Source of the DNA: Peribacillus glennii
Lineage (GTDB): Bacteria > Bacillota > Bacilli > Bacillales > DSM-1321
DNA: 64,000 bases
Assembly: GCF_003429105.1 (NCBI RefSeq)
Contig: NZ_QVTD01000001.1
Location: 1 to 64,000 of the forward strand
Direction of reading: 5' to 3'
Within the stretch, counting starts at the first letter, position 1. Each line of letters starts with the position of its first letter. The notes beneath the pieces were generated by a model. The model worked only from the letters and a program-made list of their open reading frames with translations, did no database searches and was not told where the DNA came from. The position numbers and the translations under genes were made by a program. This document shows positions 26,527 through 36,283 of this stretch, piece after piece.

Positions 26527-27273
26527 TTATTTTAAACTACGGATCAAGAAAGATCTTGTCCGTTCAAATTTTGGATTGGTGAATAGCTCATCGGGATGGC
26601 CGGTTTCAATGATCTCTCCATTGTCCATGAAGATGGCCCGGTTTGCCACTTCTTTTGCGAACCCCATCTCATGGGTTACAACAATCATTGTCATTTGATC
26701 TTCCGCCAGCTTCTTCATTACTTGCAGTACTTCGCCTGTCAACTCCGGATCCAAGGCCGAAGTGGGCTCATCAAAAAGAAGGATTTCAGGGCCCATCATG
26801 AGCGCCCTGGCAATGGCTACTCTTTGTTTTTGACCTCCTGATAGATTTGCAGGGTATGCCGTTGCCTTGTCAGTGAGACCAATCTTCTCCAACAGCTCAG
26901 TGCTTCGTCTTTGGATGACTGAGTTCTCCTCCTTCCTTGCCATCCTGGGAGCAAGTTCCAGATTTTCTTTGACAGTAAGGTGCGGAAAAAGATTGAAGTG
27001 TTGAAATACCATTCCCATCTTTGAGGTGATCCGCTTGATCTCCTGCGGTTTCGAGTATACCCCATCCTTAACCAGATCCTCTCCGGATACTCTGATGCTG
27101 CCGCCGCTTATTTCTTCCAGATGGACAAGGCTTCGCAGCATCGTGCTTTTTCCGGAGCCGGAGGGGCCGACCACGGCAACGACATCGTTTTTATTGACAT
27201 TGAAAGTGATTCCTTTTAGGACATCCAGTTTTTCATAGGATTTTTTCAGGTTCGATACTTCAATGATAGACAC
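26527..27273 (-). CDS. Polar amino acid ABC transporter, ATP-binding protein
   Basis: Cytoplasmic ATPase of a PAAT-type importer. Walker [11 protein letters not shown]-loop [13 protein letters not shown], signature [15 protein letters not shown], Walker [15 protein letters not shown] and the H-loop His in [12 protein letters not shown] are all present. It forms an operon with the permease seven to fifteen bases upstream and the binding protein. Start set at the GTG at 27273, eight bases after AAGGAG; in-frame GTG codons at 27282 and 27279 overlap the ribosome binding site. Confidence 0.92.
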   Translation of the reverse strand: MSIIEVSNLKKSYEKLDVLKGITFNVNKNDVVAVVGPSGSGKSTMLRSLVHLEEISGGSIRVSGEDLVKDGVYSKPQEIKRITSKMGMVFQHFNLFPHLTVKENLELAPRMARKEENSVIQRRSTELLEKIGLTDKATAYPANLSGGQKQRVAIARALMMGPEILLFDEPTSALDPELTGEVLQVMKKLAEDQMTMIVVTHEMGFAKEVANRAIFMDNGEIIETGHPDELFTNPKFERTRSFLIRSLK

Positions 27274-27288
27274 ATTCACCACTCCTTC

Positions 27289-27948
27289 TTATTGAAATTT
27301 AAATCGTTTTTCGAGCCACTTGAAGAGAATTGTCAGGAAGAGAGTTATGAGCAGATATATGATGCCTGCGAATAGGAATGGCATGATGGTAAAATCGCGG
27401 TTCACGGCAGTCTGGGCATAATGCAGCAATTCCGGGACCGCCACAGCATACAGCAGTGCGGTATCCTTGACCAGTGTAACCGATTCGTTTGAAACCGCGG
27501 GTAGTGCGACCCTGAACATTTGGGGCAGTATCACTCGTGTCATTGTCTGCCATTTATTCAAACCGAGAACTTGCGCTGCCTCATATTGGCCTTTATCAAT
27601 TGCCAATAGGCCCCCGCGGAAGATCTCTGCGAAATACGCAGCATAATTCAAAATGAAGCCCAAACAGGCTGCGACAAACCGGTCCATTACTAGATATTCT
27701 CCGATAACAGGCAGCATCGGCAACCCAAAACATATAAACAAGAGCTGGAGCAACAGCGGAGTGCCCCGCATCACATAAATGTAGATCTGGGCGAGCCAGG
27801 CTACAGGCCTTATGCTGCTCCTTGCCATGAGAGTTAATAGAAATCCCAGCGGGATCGACACAAGAATGGCAATCAAAAACAACAGGACTGTCATCTGTGC
27901 ACCTTCCAGCATGGGCATAAGAATTGTGTTGAAATATTCAAAGCTCAT
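27289..27948 (-). CDS. Polar amino acid ABC transporter, permease
   Basis: A 219-residue HisM/GlnP-family permease with about five helices and the conserved cytoplasmic EAA loop (YEAAQVLGLNKWQTMTRVILPQ) that contacts the ATPase, plus the RGTPLLLQL stretch typical of PAAT permeases. Middle gene of the importer operon. Confidence 0.92.
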   Translation of the reverse strand: MSFEYFNTILMPMLEGAQMTVLLFLIAILVSIPLGFLLTLMARSSIRPVAWLAQIYIYVMRGTPLLLQLLFICFGLPMLPVIGEYLVMDRFVAACLGFILNYAAYFAEIFRGGLLAIDKGQYEAAQVLGLNKWQTMTRVILPQMFRVALPAVSNESVTLVKDTALLYAVAVPELLHYAQTAVNRDFTIMPFLFAGIIYLLITLFLTILFKWLEKRFKFQ

Positions 27949-27965
27949 GAATGTATTCCCCCAAA

Positions 27966-27996
27966 AAACAGGGTTTCCCTGGGAAACCCTGTTTTT
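27966..27996 (-). terminator. Intra-operon hairpin between binding protein and permease
   Basis: Perfect stem AAACAGGGTTTCCC with its complement and a very short loop, T-rich on both sides. Located between the binding-protein gene and the permease gene, it could act as partial terminator or mRNA stabiliser so that more binding protein than permease is made. Confidence 0.75.
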
Positions 27997-28023
27997 CTTA
28001 TTTTTATTTAGTCGATTACTTTA

Positions 28024-28806
28024 TTACTTTAATACTTTATCTTCGCCAAACCATTTTTCCGAGATTTTAGACGCAGTTCCGTCCTGATTCATCTCATCAA
28101 GAGCTTTTTGAAGTTTCTCCAGGAGTTCATCGTTTCCTTTCTTTACGCCTACCCCATATTCTTCAGGTGCAAGAGATTCATCAAGAATTTTAAACGCTTC
28201 TTTTTCCTTGGACATGTAATACTTAATTACGACCTCATCAATGACCACCGCATCCACGCGGCCGGATTTCAGGTCACTTAGGGCCAGTACATTGTCAGAA
28301 AACTCGGTGACTTTCTTGATTTTAGATTTCACTGGATGGGAATTTAAGGCATCGGCTGCAGAAGAAAGAGATTGAAGGCCTACTTCTTTACCTTCCAGGT
28401 CATCGAGTTTGGAAAGATTTGATTTTGCAAGAGTGACAAGCACCTGTGAATTTTTTAAATAAGGCTTAGTGAAAAGAACCTTTTCTTTACGCTCATCGGT
28501 AATTGTGTACCCGTTCCAAATAAGATCAATCCTCCCACTGCTCAACTCGGTTTCTTTTGTTTTCCAATCGATGGGTTGGAATTTAACCGTTGTTCCCATT
28601 TTTTCGGCAGCTGCTTTTGCATAATCGATGTCGAAACCAACGATTTTGTTATTTTCATCCCGGAACCCCATGGGTGCAAATTTATCGTCGATCCCTATTA
28701 CTAAAGTTTTATCTTGCTCGTTCTCCCCTGGTTTGTTGGAGGAGCATCCTACTAGGAGAGCCACTGCCGTTGAAACGGTCAGGATAATAGAAGCTATTCG
28801 TTTCAT
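28024..28806 (-). CDS. Amino acid ABC transporter substrate-binding lipoprotein
   Basis: Family 3 extracellular solute-binding protein of 260 residues, anchored through a lipobox (LLVGC). The mature part shows the usual blocks: LVIGIDDKFAPMGFRDENNKIVGFDIDYAKA, ELSSGRIDLIWNGYTITDERK and VDAVVIDEVVIKYY. Substrate is a polar amino acid; which one cannot be told. Start at 28806 (MKRIAS) with AAAGGTGG eleven bases upstream. First gene of the operon; a hairpin separates it from the permease. Confidence 0.92.
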   Translation of the reverse strand: MKRIASIILTVSTAVALLVGCSSNKPGENEQDKTLVIGIDDKFAPMGFRDENNKIVGFDIDYAKAAAEKMGTTVKFQPIDWKTKETELSSGRIDLIWNGYTITDERKEKVLFTKPYLKNSQVLVTLAKSNLSKLDDLEGKEVGLQSLSSAADALNSHPVKSKIKKVTEFSDNVLALSDLKSGRVDAVVIDEVVIKYYMSKEKEAFKILDESLAPEEYGVGVKKGNDELLEKLQKALDEMNQDGTASKISEKWFGEDKVLK

Positions 28807-29229
28807 ACTGAGAAAAACCACCTTTGACTTGAGTATTCATACACTTTAATTCGCTAATGTATTAGAGTGATAAAATAAAGGTAACATAAAATAAAAATGA
28901 TAGCAACGGAATTTTTTAGTATATTAGTATACTATAAGATGAGTATTTCCTTTAAAATCATTCCTTTAAACATGCTATAGTGGGCAATAATTTACTGGCA
29001 ATTTAATCTCTTTCTCTGCCAATATCTTTTTACTCATATAAAATTCCCCCGACCCGTTTTCATTCTATTGTACAAACATACTTTTAAAGTCGTTTTTTAG
29101 TGTCTACTTTACAGAATCCAGTTTACGATTTTGGATGCTTCCTTTTTATATGCTGCAAGCTGGTCTTTTTAAAAATCTTAGAAAAAAGGGTACACTAGGC
29201 TTATCTTTATTCTGCGAAGGAGTTTTACC
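28807..29229. other. Divergent intergenic region
   Basis: About 420 bases of AT-rich sequence between the ABC operon and the luciferase-like gene. It must hold both promoters. Near 28921-28945 there is a TAGTATATTAGTATACTATA stretch that is nearly palindromic and could be an operator. I see no gene here. Confidence 0.5.
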
Positions 29230-30222
29230 ATGCAGCTAAGCGTACTCGATCAATCTCCTATCTCAAAAGGTTCTAATGCCCATATCGCGTTACAGCAAAC
29301 ATTGGAACTGGCTAAGACAGCCGAACAGCTGGGTTTCACCCGTTTCTGGGTGGCTGAACATCATAACACGAATGGATTGGCAAGCTCATCTCCTGAAATA
29401 TTGATTTCCCATATAGCGTCACATACAGAAACAATCCGGGTCGGTTCAGGTGGAGTGCTTCTGCCCCAATACAGCCCATATAAAGTGGCGGAAAACTTCC
29501 GGACCCTTGAAGCGCTTTTTCCCGGGCGGATTGACCTCGGGATTGGCCGTTCGCCCGGCGGCGCTGCCGAAACACGTCTGGCACTGACGGACTCGATACG
29601 TAAAAGCTTGAATGAATTCCCGCGCCAATTGAGGGATTTGCAAGGTTTTTTATATGATGCCCTGCCTGCCGGACATCCATATGAACATGTAAAAGCAGCC
29701 CCGCTGACAAATTCCAGCCCTGACTTATGGCTACTGGGTGTTTCCCACCGCGGTGCCCGGTTAGCTGCGGAAAACGGTACCGCCTTTACATATGGCCATT
29801 TTATTTCACCAGGAGAAGGACGCAGGGCTGCTGATGAATATTTCATACACTTCCAGCCTTCCGCGACATTACCACAACCTACAATGAATGTGTGCATCTT
29901 CGTTGTGTGTGCAGAGACACAGCAGCAAGCAGAGGAATTAGCATTAAGCCAGGATATTTGGCTATTGAGGGTAGGGAAAAATGAAGATACCCAAGTTCCA
30001 TCTGTAGATGAAGCAAAAAATATCTTCCTCAGTGATGAAGATAAACGAATCATTCAGAATAACCGCCGCAGGACGGTTATAGGAACTCCGGAAAAAGTAA
30101 AGGAAGAGCTAACATTGCTGCAAGAAATATATCGAACGGATGAATTTATGATCATCACGAATATCTACGATTTTGAGGCAAAATTACACTCATACCAGTT
30201 GCTCGCCGAAACCTTTTTATGA
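29230..30222 (+). CDS. LLM-class flavin-dependent oxidoreductase (luciferase-like)
   Basis: Bacterial-luciferase-like TIM-barrel protein of 330 residues. Landmarks: LSVLDQSPIS at the N-terminus, RFWVAEHHNTNGLASSSPEILI, IRVGSGGVLLPQYSPYKVAE, FPGRIDLGIGRSPGG and IGTPEKVKEEL. This is the MsnO8/YvbT subgroup, which uses FMNH2 and oxygen or F420-like chemistry on unknown substrates. ATG at 29230 follows GAAGGAG. Single gene. Confidence 0.9.
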   Translation: MQLSVLDQSPISKGSNAHIALQQTLELAKTAEQLGFTRFWVAEHHNTNGLASSSPEILISHIASHTETIRVGSGGVLLPQYSPYKVAENFRTLEALFPGRIDLGIGRSPGGAAETRLALTDSIRKSLNEFPRQLRDLQGFLYDALPAGHPYEHVKAAPLTNSSPDLWLLGVSHRGARLAAENGTAFTYGHFISPGEGRRAADEYFIHFQPSATLPQPTMNVCIFVVCAETQQQAEELALSQDIWLLRVGKNEDTQVPSVDEAKNIFLSDEDKRIIQNNRRRTVIGTPEKVKEELTLLQEIYRTDEFMIITNIYDFEAKLHSYQLLAETFL

Positions 30223-30470
30223 TCAAAACGAAGGGATCCCCGTTCCATTTTCTAGTTCTGCATCTACTAAAAAAATAGAAAACAAACGCTTGCCGGGCCA
30301 TTTAGAGGCAAATATTAGCCTTTATATCCAATAAAAAGACTTAGTTGAATATTGCCTGGTACTTATTGATATAAATCTGAATTTGTTGATTTAACCTATT
30401 GTAATATATAATTTTGAATTTGTTCAGATAACATAGACTTTGTTTGAAAACGATATACAGTTCAAACCAG

Positions 30471-30510
30471 AGAAAAGGCAAATTCCCCTACTAGGGAATT
30501 TGCCTTTTCT
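30471..30510. terminator. Strong bidirectional terminator
   Basis: Perfect 17-base-pair stem AGAAAAGGCAAATTCCC with its complement, directly after the DUF2653-like gene on the minus strand. Confidence 0.9.
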
Positions 30511-30513
30511 GCT

Positions 30514-30807
30514 TTAATTGCCTTTTATGCGGGCTATAATCCCTTCTTCATCATCGAGAACAAGCTCGATTCCTGAATATGGATTCATATGGAGCTCATG
30601 GTCCAGCCATCCGCGAAGGGCTTCAATTAGGTTTTGCGTGATGAGCACCTGTTTTCGATCAGCGACATAAACCTCTGCAGAAAACCCGTAGTCATCATCA
30701 AACATTAATTCGACTTCCACTTCCTGGGGCTTGAGTTGCTTTTTATCTGCGATATAAATGCACACCGCATTGATAATGTCCTGTTCAGGAATGATTACCG
30801 TCTCCAT
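30514..30807 (-). CDS. DUF2653 (YxcD-like) family protein
   Basis: A 97-residue acidic cytoplasmic protein: IINAVCIYIADKKQLKPQEVEVELMFDDDYGFSAEV, then NLIEALRGWLDHELHMNPY and a C-terminal ELVLDDEEGI. I recognise this as the Bacillus YxcD/DUF2653 pattern; function is unknown. It overlaps the upstream membrane protein gene by 13 bases, so the two are probably co-translated. Confidence 0.75.
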   Translation of the reverse strand: METVIIPEQDIINAVCIYIADKKQLKPQEVEVELMFDDDYGFSAEVYVADRKQVLITQNLIEALRGWLDHELHMNPYSGIELVLDDEEGIIARIKGN

Positions 30808-31226
30808 TGATTATCATCCTGGCGTCTGCGATTTTTTGACAGCATTCTGAATACACCGCGGATTAGTGCAATTAGTACGATAATGGCAATAAAGTTAATC
30901 AAAAACCCGATAACGGCACCAAAAGCACCCAGGTTTCCTAACAGGCCTCCCAGCATCAGCCCGGCCAGGCCGCCGAATAACATACCGCGCATAAAGCCGC
31001 CCCGTTTTTGGACTGACTTTGTAAAGCCGTCATTAGATCGTTTTACATTGTTATTCTGCCTGTTTTGAAAATTACTTGACGGGTTATTGTTGTTAAAGCC
31101 CCGCTTGCCGGATTTGTAGGATTTAGCGCTTGCGACATTATCATGGCCGTCGAATACAACGCTTCCTACAGGGGTAAAGGCAATCGAGAACATTAAGATT
31201 GCTGCTGCGAATATTTTTTTTAACAT
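30795..31226 (-). CDS. Secreted/membrane protein with Asn-rich linker, unknown
   Basis: A 143-residue protein with a signal peptide (MLKKIFAAAILMFSIAFTP), a basic Asn/Gln-rich linker (about residues 40-75), a Gly-rich helix (GGLAGLMLGGLLGNLGAFGAVIG) and a second helix (FIAIIVLIALIRGVF) before a basic tail. The overall shape resembles the N-terminal part of Tim44-like bacterial membrane proteins, but the rest of that domain is absent. It is first in a two-gene unit with the DUF2653-like gene. Confidence 0.75.
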   Translation of the reverse strand: MLKKIFAAAILMFSIAFTPVGSVVFDGHDNVASAKSYKSGKRGFNNNNPSSNFQNRQNNNVKRSNDGFTKSVQKRGGFMRGMLFGGLAGLMLGGLLGNLGAFGAVIGFLINFIAIIVLIALIRGVFRMLSKNRRRQDDNQWRR

Positions 31227-31443
31227 AGTATAATTTCCTCCAATTTTTTTAAATACTTACACCAGCTATCGCCATTCCATTCTGGATTGGCATTTTGTTT
31301 TCCGCATTAGTTTATACGATTCAAACACAAAAAAGTTTCACTTTTTTTGATTTTTTTCTTCCCTATATATTTTCCTTTTAAGATGCTCTTTAAACAATCA
31401 ATTGCAGGAAATAGTAGTTTACTAGGAACTATAAAAAAATAAA

Positions 31444-31463
31444 GACAGGGAAAGCCCCCTGTC
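31444..31463 (-). terminator. Terminator after C40 hydrolase gene
   Basis: Stem GACAGGG / CCCTGTC, followed on the minus strand by TTTATTTTTTT. Confidence 0.8.
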
Positions 31464-31480
31464 TCATAATTCATCAAATA

Positions 31481-32749
31481 TTATTCGATGATCCGCACCA
31501 CGCGTCCGTTGAACTTCTGTGCATAATATCCGCTTGACATGTTTGCGATGGCGATTCCGGTTGAACTCTGGGATCCGATGAATTTGCCGCCTCCGACATA
31601 AATGCCTACATGCCCGTCTTTTTTATACGTATCAAAGAATACGAGGTCGCCAGGAAGTGCTTGGCTAAGTGTAATCTGGCGTCCAGCATGCTTTTGAATA
31701 TCGGTATGGGCGCCCAATTTAATTCCTGCCTGTGCAAATGCCCAAGAAGTGAATGCCGAGCAATCGAAGCGTCCATTTGCGATATCGGAGGCTGTCCTTC
31801 CCCCACCGAATACATAGACAGAGTTTCCGATATATTTATTTCCCGCATTGACTACAATTGATCTCGCCCCGGATCCTTTATACGATACCCTCGGTGAATT
31901 ATTGATGGGGCTTTTTGATGCAACTGATCTCGCCTTGGCGGCACGTTCTTCAGCCGCCTTAATGGCAGCCTGCCGCTTGGCTTCAAGCCTCATATCCTCT
32001 TGAAGCTTTTTTTGCTGGGCCGCGAGCACGGCATCCTTTTGTTGAAGATTTGCCTTCAATGCAAGCGCAAGCTTTTGTTTCTCCGTAAGCTCTGCCTTCA
32101 AGTTTTTAGCCTGCTTTTGCTGGTCTTTGATCTGTGCCATCATACCTTCAAGTTCCAGCTTATTATCAGTTAGGTCGGAAAGCTTGTTCTCGACTTCTGC
32201 TTTCTTCTCTTCCAATTCAGCTTTGTCGGCTTCGTGCTGCTCAACGATTTCACGGTCTGCTTCCACAATCGTTGCCACTGCGCCTACACGATTGACAAAA
32301 TCCCGGAAACTCGAGGAACCTAGCAGTACCTCAAGATAGCTGACATCCCCACCGGTTTCCTGAAACGAGATGGCTCGGTCTTTAAGGATTTCGTTACGCT
32401 TTTCGATTCTGTCTTGCAATTTGGAAACATCTTCCTTTAAAGTCTCAATATCGGACTTTGTATCGGAGATTTTCCCTTTTGTTTCTGTAATCTTTATTTT
32501 ATTATCTTCAATCGCCTTCCCAATGCGGCCGATTTGGACATTTAGCTTGTCCTTCTTTTCCTGGAGAAAAGCAATTTCCTGATTCGCATTCTCAATCTTT
32601 CCATTGATTTTTGTTCGATTGCCGGCAACATCGTTCTCCCGGTCCTTTATTTCATGAATCGGTGCAGCTTTAACGGCCGGAATGGCGAAAACACTTCCAG
32701 CTCCAAGTATAATGGCAGTATTTAATGCGATTAGCTTTCTTTTCAACAC
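31481..32749 (-). CDS. Secreted D,L-endopeptidase with coiled coil and NlpC/P60 domain (CwlO-like)
   Basis: Peptidoglycan hydrolase of 422 residues. Signal peptide (IALNTAIILGAGSVFAIPAVKAA), a long coiled-coil region (about 30-270, PcsB/CwlO type), a basic Ala-rich linker, then a C-terminal C40 domain with catalytic Cys in GRFDCSAFTSWAF, His in KKDGHVGIYVGGG and a third polar residue near FIGSQSSTGI. CwlO-type enzymes cut D-Glu-meso-DAP bonds during cell elongation and depend on FtsEX in B. subtilis. GTG at 32749 follows GGGGA at six bases; an in-frame TTG at 32773 is less well placed. Confidence 0.9.
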   Translation of the reverse strand: MLKRKLIALNTAIILGAGSVFAIPAVKAAPIHEIKDRENDVAGNRTKINGKIENANQEIAFLQEKKDKLNVQIGRIGKAIEDNKIKITETKGKISDTKSDIETLKEDVSKLQDRIEKRNEILKDRAISFQETGGDVSYLEVLLGSSSFRDFVNRVGAVATIVEADREIVEQHEADKAELEEKKAEVENKLSDLTDNKLELEGMMAQIKDQQKQAKNLKAELTEKQKLALALKANLQQKDAVLAAQQKKLQEDMRLEAKRQAAIKAAEERAAKARSVASKSPINNSPRVSYKGSGARSIVVNAGNKYIGNSVYVFGGGRTASDIANGRFDCSAFTSWAFAQAGIKLGAHTDIQKHAGRQITLSQALPGDLVFFDTYKKDGHVGIYVGGGKFIGSQSSTGIAIANMSSGYYAQKFNGRVVRIIE

Positions 32750-33229
32750 TCTCGTTCCCCGCTTTCTCCCCAAGCCAAACTCTGTATCTATTTTATTAAA
32801 AAGCGATCTTATTCAGGTTTATACAGCAATTCGACACGTGATCATTTGATTTGTTTTCTTCCCGGATTCAAAATCTTTACTTGTATTCTCATAAGCAACC
32901 AGGTACGTAGGACGAATCTGCTAGATTGATTGATGTTAACTTCTATAAATATACCTAATAAAAGCCTATTTATTTCCACTAAAGGTAGTATATCATCAAT
33001 TTTTGACAAAAACGTAATAGAAATATTACATTTACATTTCAAAGATTACAATAAACTACAAGATTCTGTCTTTTCTGCATATGTACAATGAAACGAGGCT
33101 GTCCCATATGGGGCCTGTACCTACACTAACATCTACATTTAGATCTAAAGTTCAGATCTTCATATATCGTTGCGGGGTCTACCCTTTCCTTATGAACACA
33201 GCCTACTGATCTCGTTATTTTTTCTTAAT
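32750..33229. other. Long intergenic region
   Basis: 480 AT-rich bases between two minus-strand genes. Around 33020-33060 the minus strand carries repeated TGTAAT/TGTAAA hexamers, reminiscent of WalR half-sites, but their spacing does not fit the five-base WalR consensus. No supported gene. Confidence 0.45.
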
Positions 33230-34120
33230 CTATTTCCCTGCTAAATATTTTCTCCGTGATAATGTATAAAAAATTATCAAAATGGCGGTAGTCATTAAAA
33301 AAGAAAGCAGCGGATTTACATCTGTTACTCTAAAGATTGCCGGCAGTTCCCCGCCTACTGATTGATCATCTGAAATGAACCAGAACAAAAACATATTATT
33401 GGCGGCATGGGCTCCGATGGAAAGCTCAAGGCTGCCCATTTTAACCGCAATCCAGGTAAGCATGAATCCTGTGAAGACATAATCCATCCCTACCCATACT
33501 GCCGACCGGCCCATTTCCGGGTTCCAAAAGTGCAGAGAACCGAATATGGCGGCCATTATGATGGATAAGACAATAGGATTGGCAATCTTCTTGGCGAACC
33601 ACTGCAGCAGGAAGCCCCTAAAGAACAACTCTTCTACCGTCGTCTGGATTGGAACCAATAAAAGGACCACCAAGAACAAATAAAAGAAAGCACCCCAAGT
33701 AAAATCATTGAGAACCGTATCACCTGGAAAAACAATAAAATCGAGCACTTGGAAAGCCATCATCAAACCAAAGAATACACCAAACCCCCAAGCGGCTTGC
33801 TTCCAGTCTATCTTTGACCGTTTTGTCACAAGTGTCCGAAGATCACGCTTGTGAATTACCTTTACAGAGAACCATAATCCCACAAGCCAGACCACATTCA
33901 TCATATTACTGTAAATCAGGTCATTGGTTGGGCTCACACCGATAAATTTATCTGAAGAACCCGCCAAATAAGCAGGCAATGTTCCCTTTATGCCCATCTC
34001 AATCATGCCCAGGACCCCATATATGAGGCTTCCCAGCACAATGGATATAATAATTACGAGCAGCGAAAGAGAATACCTCTTCCAGCTGTTTTTTCCGGGT
34101 ACATTAAATAAATAGCTAAT
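33230..34120 (-). CDS. CPBP family intramembrane glutamic endopeptidase, possible ATT start
   Basis: Membrane protease (Abi/CAAX-like) of 296 residues with about eight helices. Motif 1 is VEELFFRGFLLQ (catalytic Glu pair and Arg), motif 2 His lies in FGSLHFWN and motif 3 in IGAHAANNMF. The first standard start, a GTG at 34039, has no ribosome binding site. The frame stays open upstream through SYLFNVPGKNSWKRY to an ATT at 34118-34120, which is eight bases after AAGGAG. This upstream start also adds a proper first membrane helix. Function beyond the family is unknown. Confidence 0.88.
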   Translation of the reverse strand: MSYLFNVPGKNSWKRYSLSLLVIIISIVLGSLIYGVLGMIEMGIKGTLPAYLAGSSDKFIGVSPTNDLIYSNMMNVVWLVGLWFSVKVIHKRDLRTLVTKRSKIDWKQAAWGFGVFFGLMMAFQVLDFIVFPGDTVLNDFTWGAFFYLFLVVLLLVPIQTTVEELFFRGFLLQWFAKKIANPIVLSIIMAAIFGSLHFWNPEMGRSAVWVGMDYVFTGFMLTWIAVKMGSLELSIGAHAANNMFLFWFISDDQSVGGELPAIFRVTDVNPLLSFLMTTAILIIFYTLSRRKYLAGK

Positions 34121-34475
34121 AAAAATCTCTCCTTAAACAGTCTACCTTAAATGTCTATTTATTGATATTTATGAACTTCCTTCAGTTTTTGACGCGAGCG
34201 CTTAAATCTCCAGCTCTATTATAACATTGCCATCTGGTCATCGGGTGCATGGCAGAAACAAAATCGATATTGCAATAATTGGATTTCTTATCGCACTCTT
34301 TCGGCAGGAAGGCAACTTTCCGGGTTCATTAATAACCAGAAGGCCAATTTCATCGCCTCCAAATTGGACACAAGATTACTTATGGCCGAAATTTTCATGT
34401 TTTTTAATTCCAGTAAATTAAAAATGGAAAAAGCCTGTCTATAAAAGCTTTGAACATGTATCAGTAAAAATCAAT
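34121..34475. other. Intergenic region without a supported gene
   Basis: About 350 bases between the CPBP protease and the chemotaxis receptor terminator. A plus-strand open frame at 34227-34421 has no ribosome binding site. The start of the region presumably holds the CPBP promoter. Confidence 0.5.
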
Positions 34476-34481
34476 TAAAAA

Positions 34482-34505
34482 AGAGGCAATTTAGAATTAC
34501 CTCTT
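34482..34505 (-). terminator. Terminator after chemotaxis receptor
   Basis: Stem AGAGGTAATT / AATTGCCTCT followed on the minus strand by TTTTTTAATTG. Confidence 0.75.
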
Positions 34506-34537
34506 CTCCATACATTTATATTATACAAATCTGTTTT

Positions 34538-36244
34538 TTACACTTTAAATTTATTTAACATTTCTTGTAAGTCCATTGCTCTTTCAGACAACGAGCTTGC
34601 TGAAGCTGTGATTTCTTCCATCGAGGCGAGTTGCTCTTCGGCGGATGCAGCTACGCTTTGTGAATGTCCGGATGTTTCCCGGGATATTTCCGAGATGCCG
34701 TCTACTGTGGCCGATACTTTCTGGGCACTGTCGGACATTTGCCGGGAAGTAGAGGCCATCTCATCAATTTGCCGATGCATATGTTCCAGAGAGTACATAA
34801 TTTGCCGGAAACTCTCTTCAGTTTTCCCGATTATAACCAATCCCTCTTGCACGTCCAATTGCACTTGGCCAATCGATTCCGTTGAACGTACCATATCTGA
34901 TTGTATCTCAATAATCAGTTCAGCTATCTGAGAAGAAGAAGCCTGGGATTGTTCAGCTAGTTTACGAACTTCATCGGCAACAACCGCAAAACCCTTGCCA
35001 TTCTCTCCTGCCCGTGCCGCTTCTATAGCAGCATTTAAAGCCAATAAATTCGTTTGATTAGCGATTCCCGTAATGACCTGCGTTATTTCTCCTATCTGCC
35101 GGGATCGTCTTTCCAATAGATTAAGTACTTCATTGCTTATCTGGACGGATTGCTGGATCGCATTGATTTGTTTGGCTGTCGAGCCTACATGCTCGCCTCC
35201 CTGAGTTGCCTGCCCGGTTACAAGGGATCCCGCCTCTGCAACGGCTGATGCATTTTCTGCGATGTTTTCGATTCCTTTCGCAACTTCCACTAAAGAATTG
35301 GAGGTTATTTCCACTTTTTCAGTTTGGCTTTCCGCTCCATTCGCTACTTCCTGGATTGCTTCAGTAATTTGCTCCGTAGCTTTGCTAGTCTGTTCAGCTC
35401 CGGCTGATAATTCTTCCGCTGTTGCTGCCACGTGTTCGGATGTTTCATAGATGGCATGAATCATATTTCGGATGTTGTCTTTCATCAAATTGTAGCTGTT
35501 TGCAAGATCGCTAAGCTCATCCCCTGATTTATCGGCCACTTCAATGGTGAAATCCCCATTTCCGGCATGAACAAGTGCATTTGAAATTGTTGTTAACCTC
35601 TTTTTCAAATTGCGTGTAAACCATAAAATTACCAGGAAGGAAATCAGGATTACAATTATCAGCACAAGCAGGAATGTCATCACAACAGAGGATGTGATGT
35701 TCTGTACAATCTTATCAGAGACCCCCACATAAAAAACCCCAATTGTTTCTCCGCTGCTGTCTTTAATCGGCATATAGGCAGTTTGATAATGCTTCCCGGC
35801 AACATCGGCTTCTCCGTAAAAATTCTCCCCATGCTCCAATACGCGGCTTCCAACTTCTGGTGAAATTTTTGTACCTATTGCCCGCTTCCCATCAACCATT
35901 ACATTGGTGGAAATTCTTGTATCCCCCAAAAAAATCGTTACAGTATCTCCTGTATCGCTTCCAATCTTATCAACGGCTTCAAAGTTGCCATTCATCAGAG
36001 TGGACCCTTTGTACAACTGGCCCTCCTTTACAGCCCATTCACCGGGATATTTATTTTTCATGTATCGATAGGCAAGGCCTAAGTCTCCCTTTGCTTTTTC
36101 TAAGGCAAATTGTTTTAGTCCCGACCCCACTTGCTGAACGACAGCTACACCTACTGTCACAGATAAAAAGAGCAGAACAGATAAAACAATCAAATTTATC
36201 TTTGCACCTAGCTTTAATTTTATTGTCTTTTTATATTTACTCAC
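34538..36244 (-). CDS. Methyl-accepting chemotaxis protein with extracellular Cache domain
   Basis: Transmembrane receptor of 568 residues: first helix ([21 protein letters not shown]), an extracellular single-Cache-type sensor (about 45-195, ending [20 protein letters not shown]), second helix ([21 protein letters not shown]), HAMP domain, then a long signalling coiled coil with the conserved tip [21 protein letters not shown] and [12 protein letters not shown]. The ligand is unknown. GTG at 36244 follows GGGAG; upstream in-frame starts are poorly placed. No other chemotaxis gene is nearby. Confidence 0.9.
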   Translation of the reverse strand: MSKYKKTIKLKLGAKINLIVLSVLLFLSVTVGVAVVQQVGSGLKQFALEKAKGDLGLAYRYMKNKYPGEWAVKEGQLYKGSTLMNGNFEAVDKIGSDTGDTVTIFLGDTRISTNVMVDGKRAIGTKISPEVGSRVLEHGENFYGEADVAGKHYQTAYMPIKDSSGETIGVFYVGVSDKIVQNITSSVVMTFLLVLIIVILISFLVILWFTRNLKKRLTTISNALVHAGNGDFTIEVADKSGDELSDLANSYNLMKDNIRNMIHAIYETSEHVAATAEELSAGAEQTSKATEQITEAIQEVANGAESQTEKVEITSNSLVEVAKGIENIAENASAVAEAGSLVTGQATQGGEHVGSTAKQINAIQQSVQISNEVLNLLERRSRQIGEITQVITGIANQTNLLALNAAIEAARAGENGKGFAVVADEVRKLAEQSQASSSQIAELIIEIQSDMVRSTESIGQVQLDVQEGLVIIGKTEESFRQIMYSLEHMHRQIDEMASTSRQMSDSAQKVSATVDGISEISRETSGHSQSVAASAEEQLASMEEITASASSLSERAMDLQEMLNKFKV

Positions 36245-36283
36245 CCATAATACATCTCCCATATCAAGTATAGAAACCACTAT

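Noticed and set aside
29361..30053. Minus-strand 230-codon frame
   Set aside because: Antisense shadow of the luciferase-like gene.
32988..33060. Possible WalR box upstream of the CwlO-like gene
   Set aside because: TGTAAT/TGTAAA hexamers are present but the spacing is eight or zero bases, not the five of the WalR consensus.
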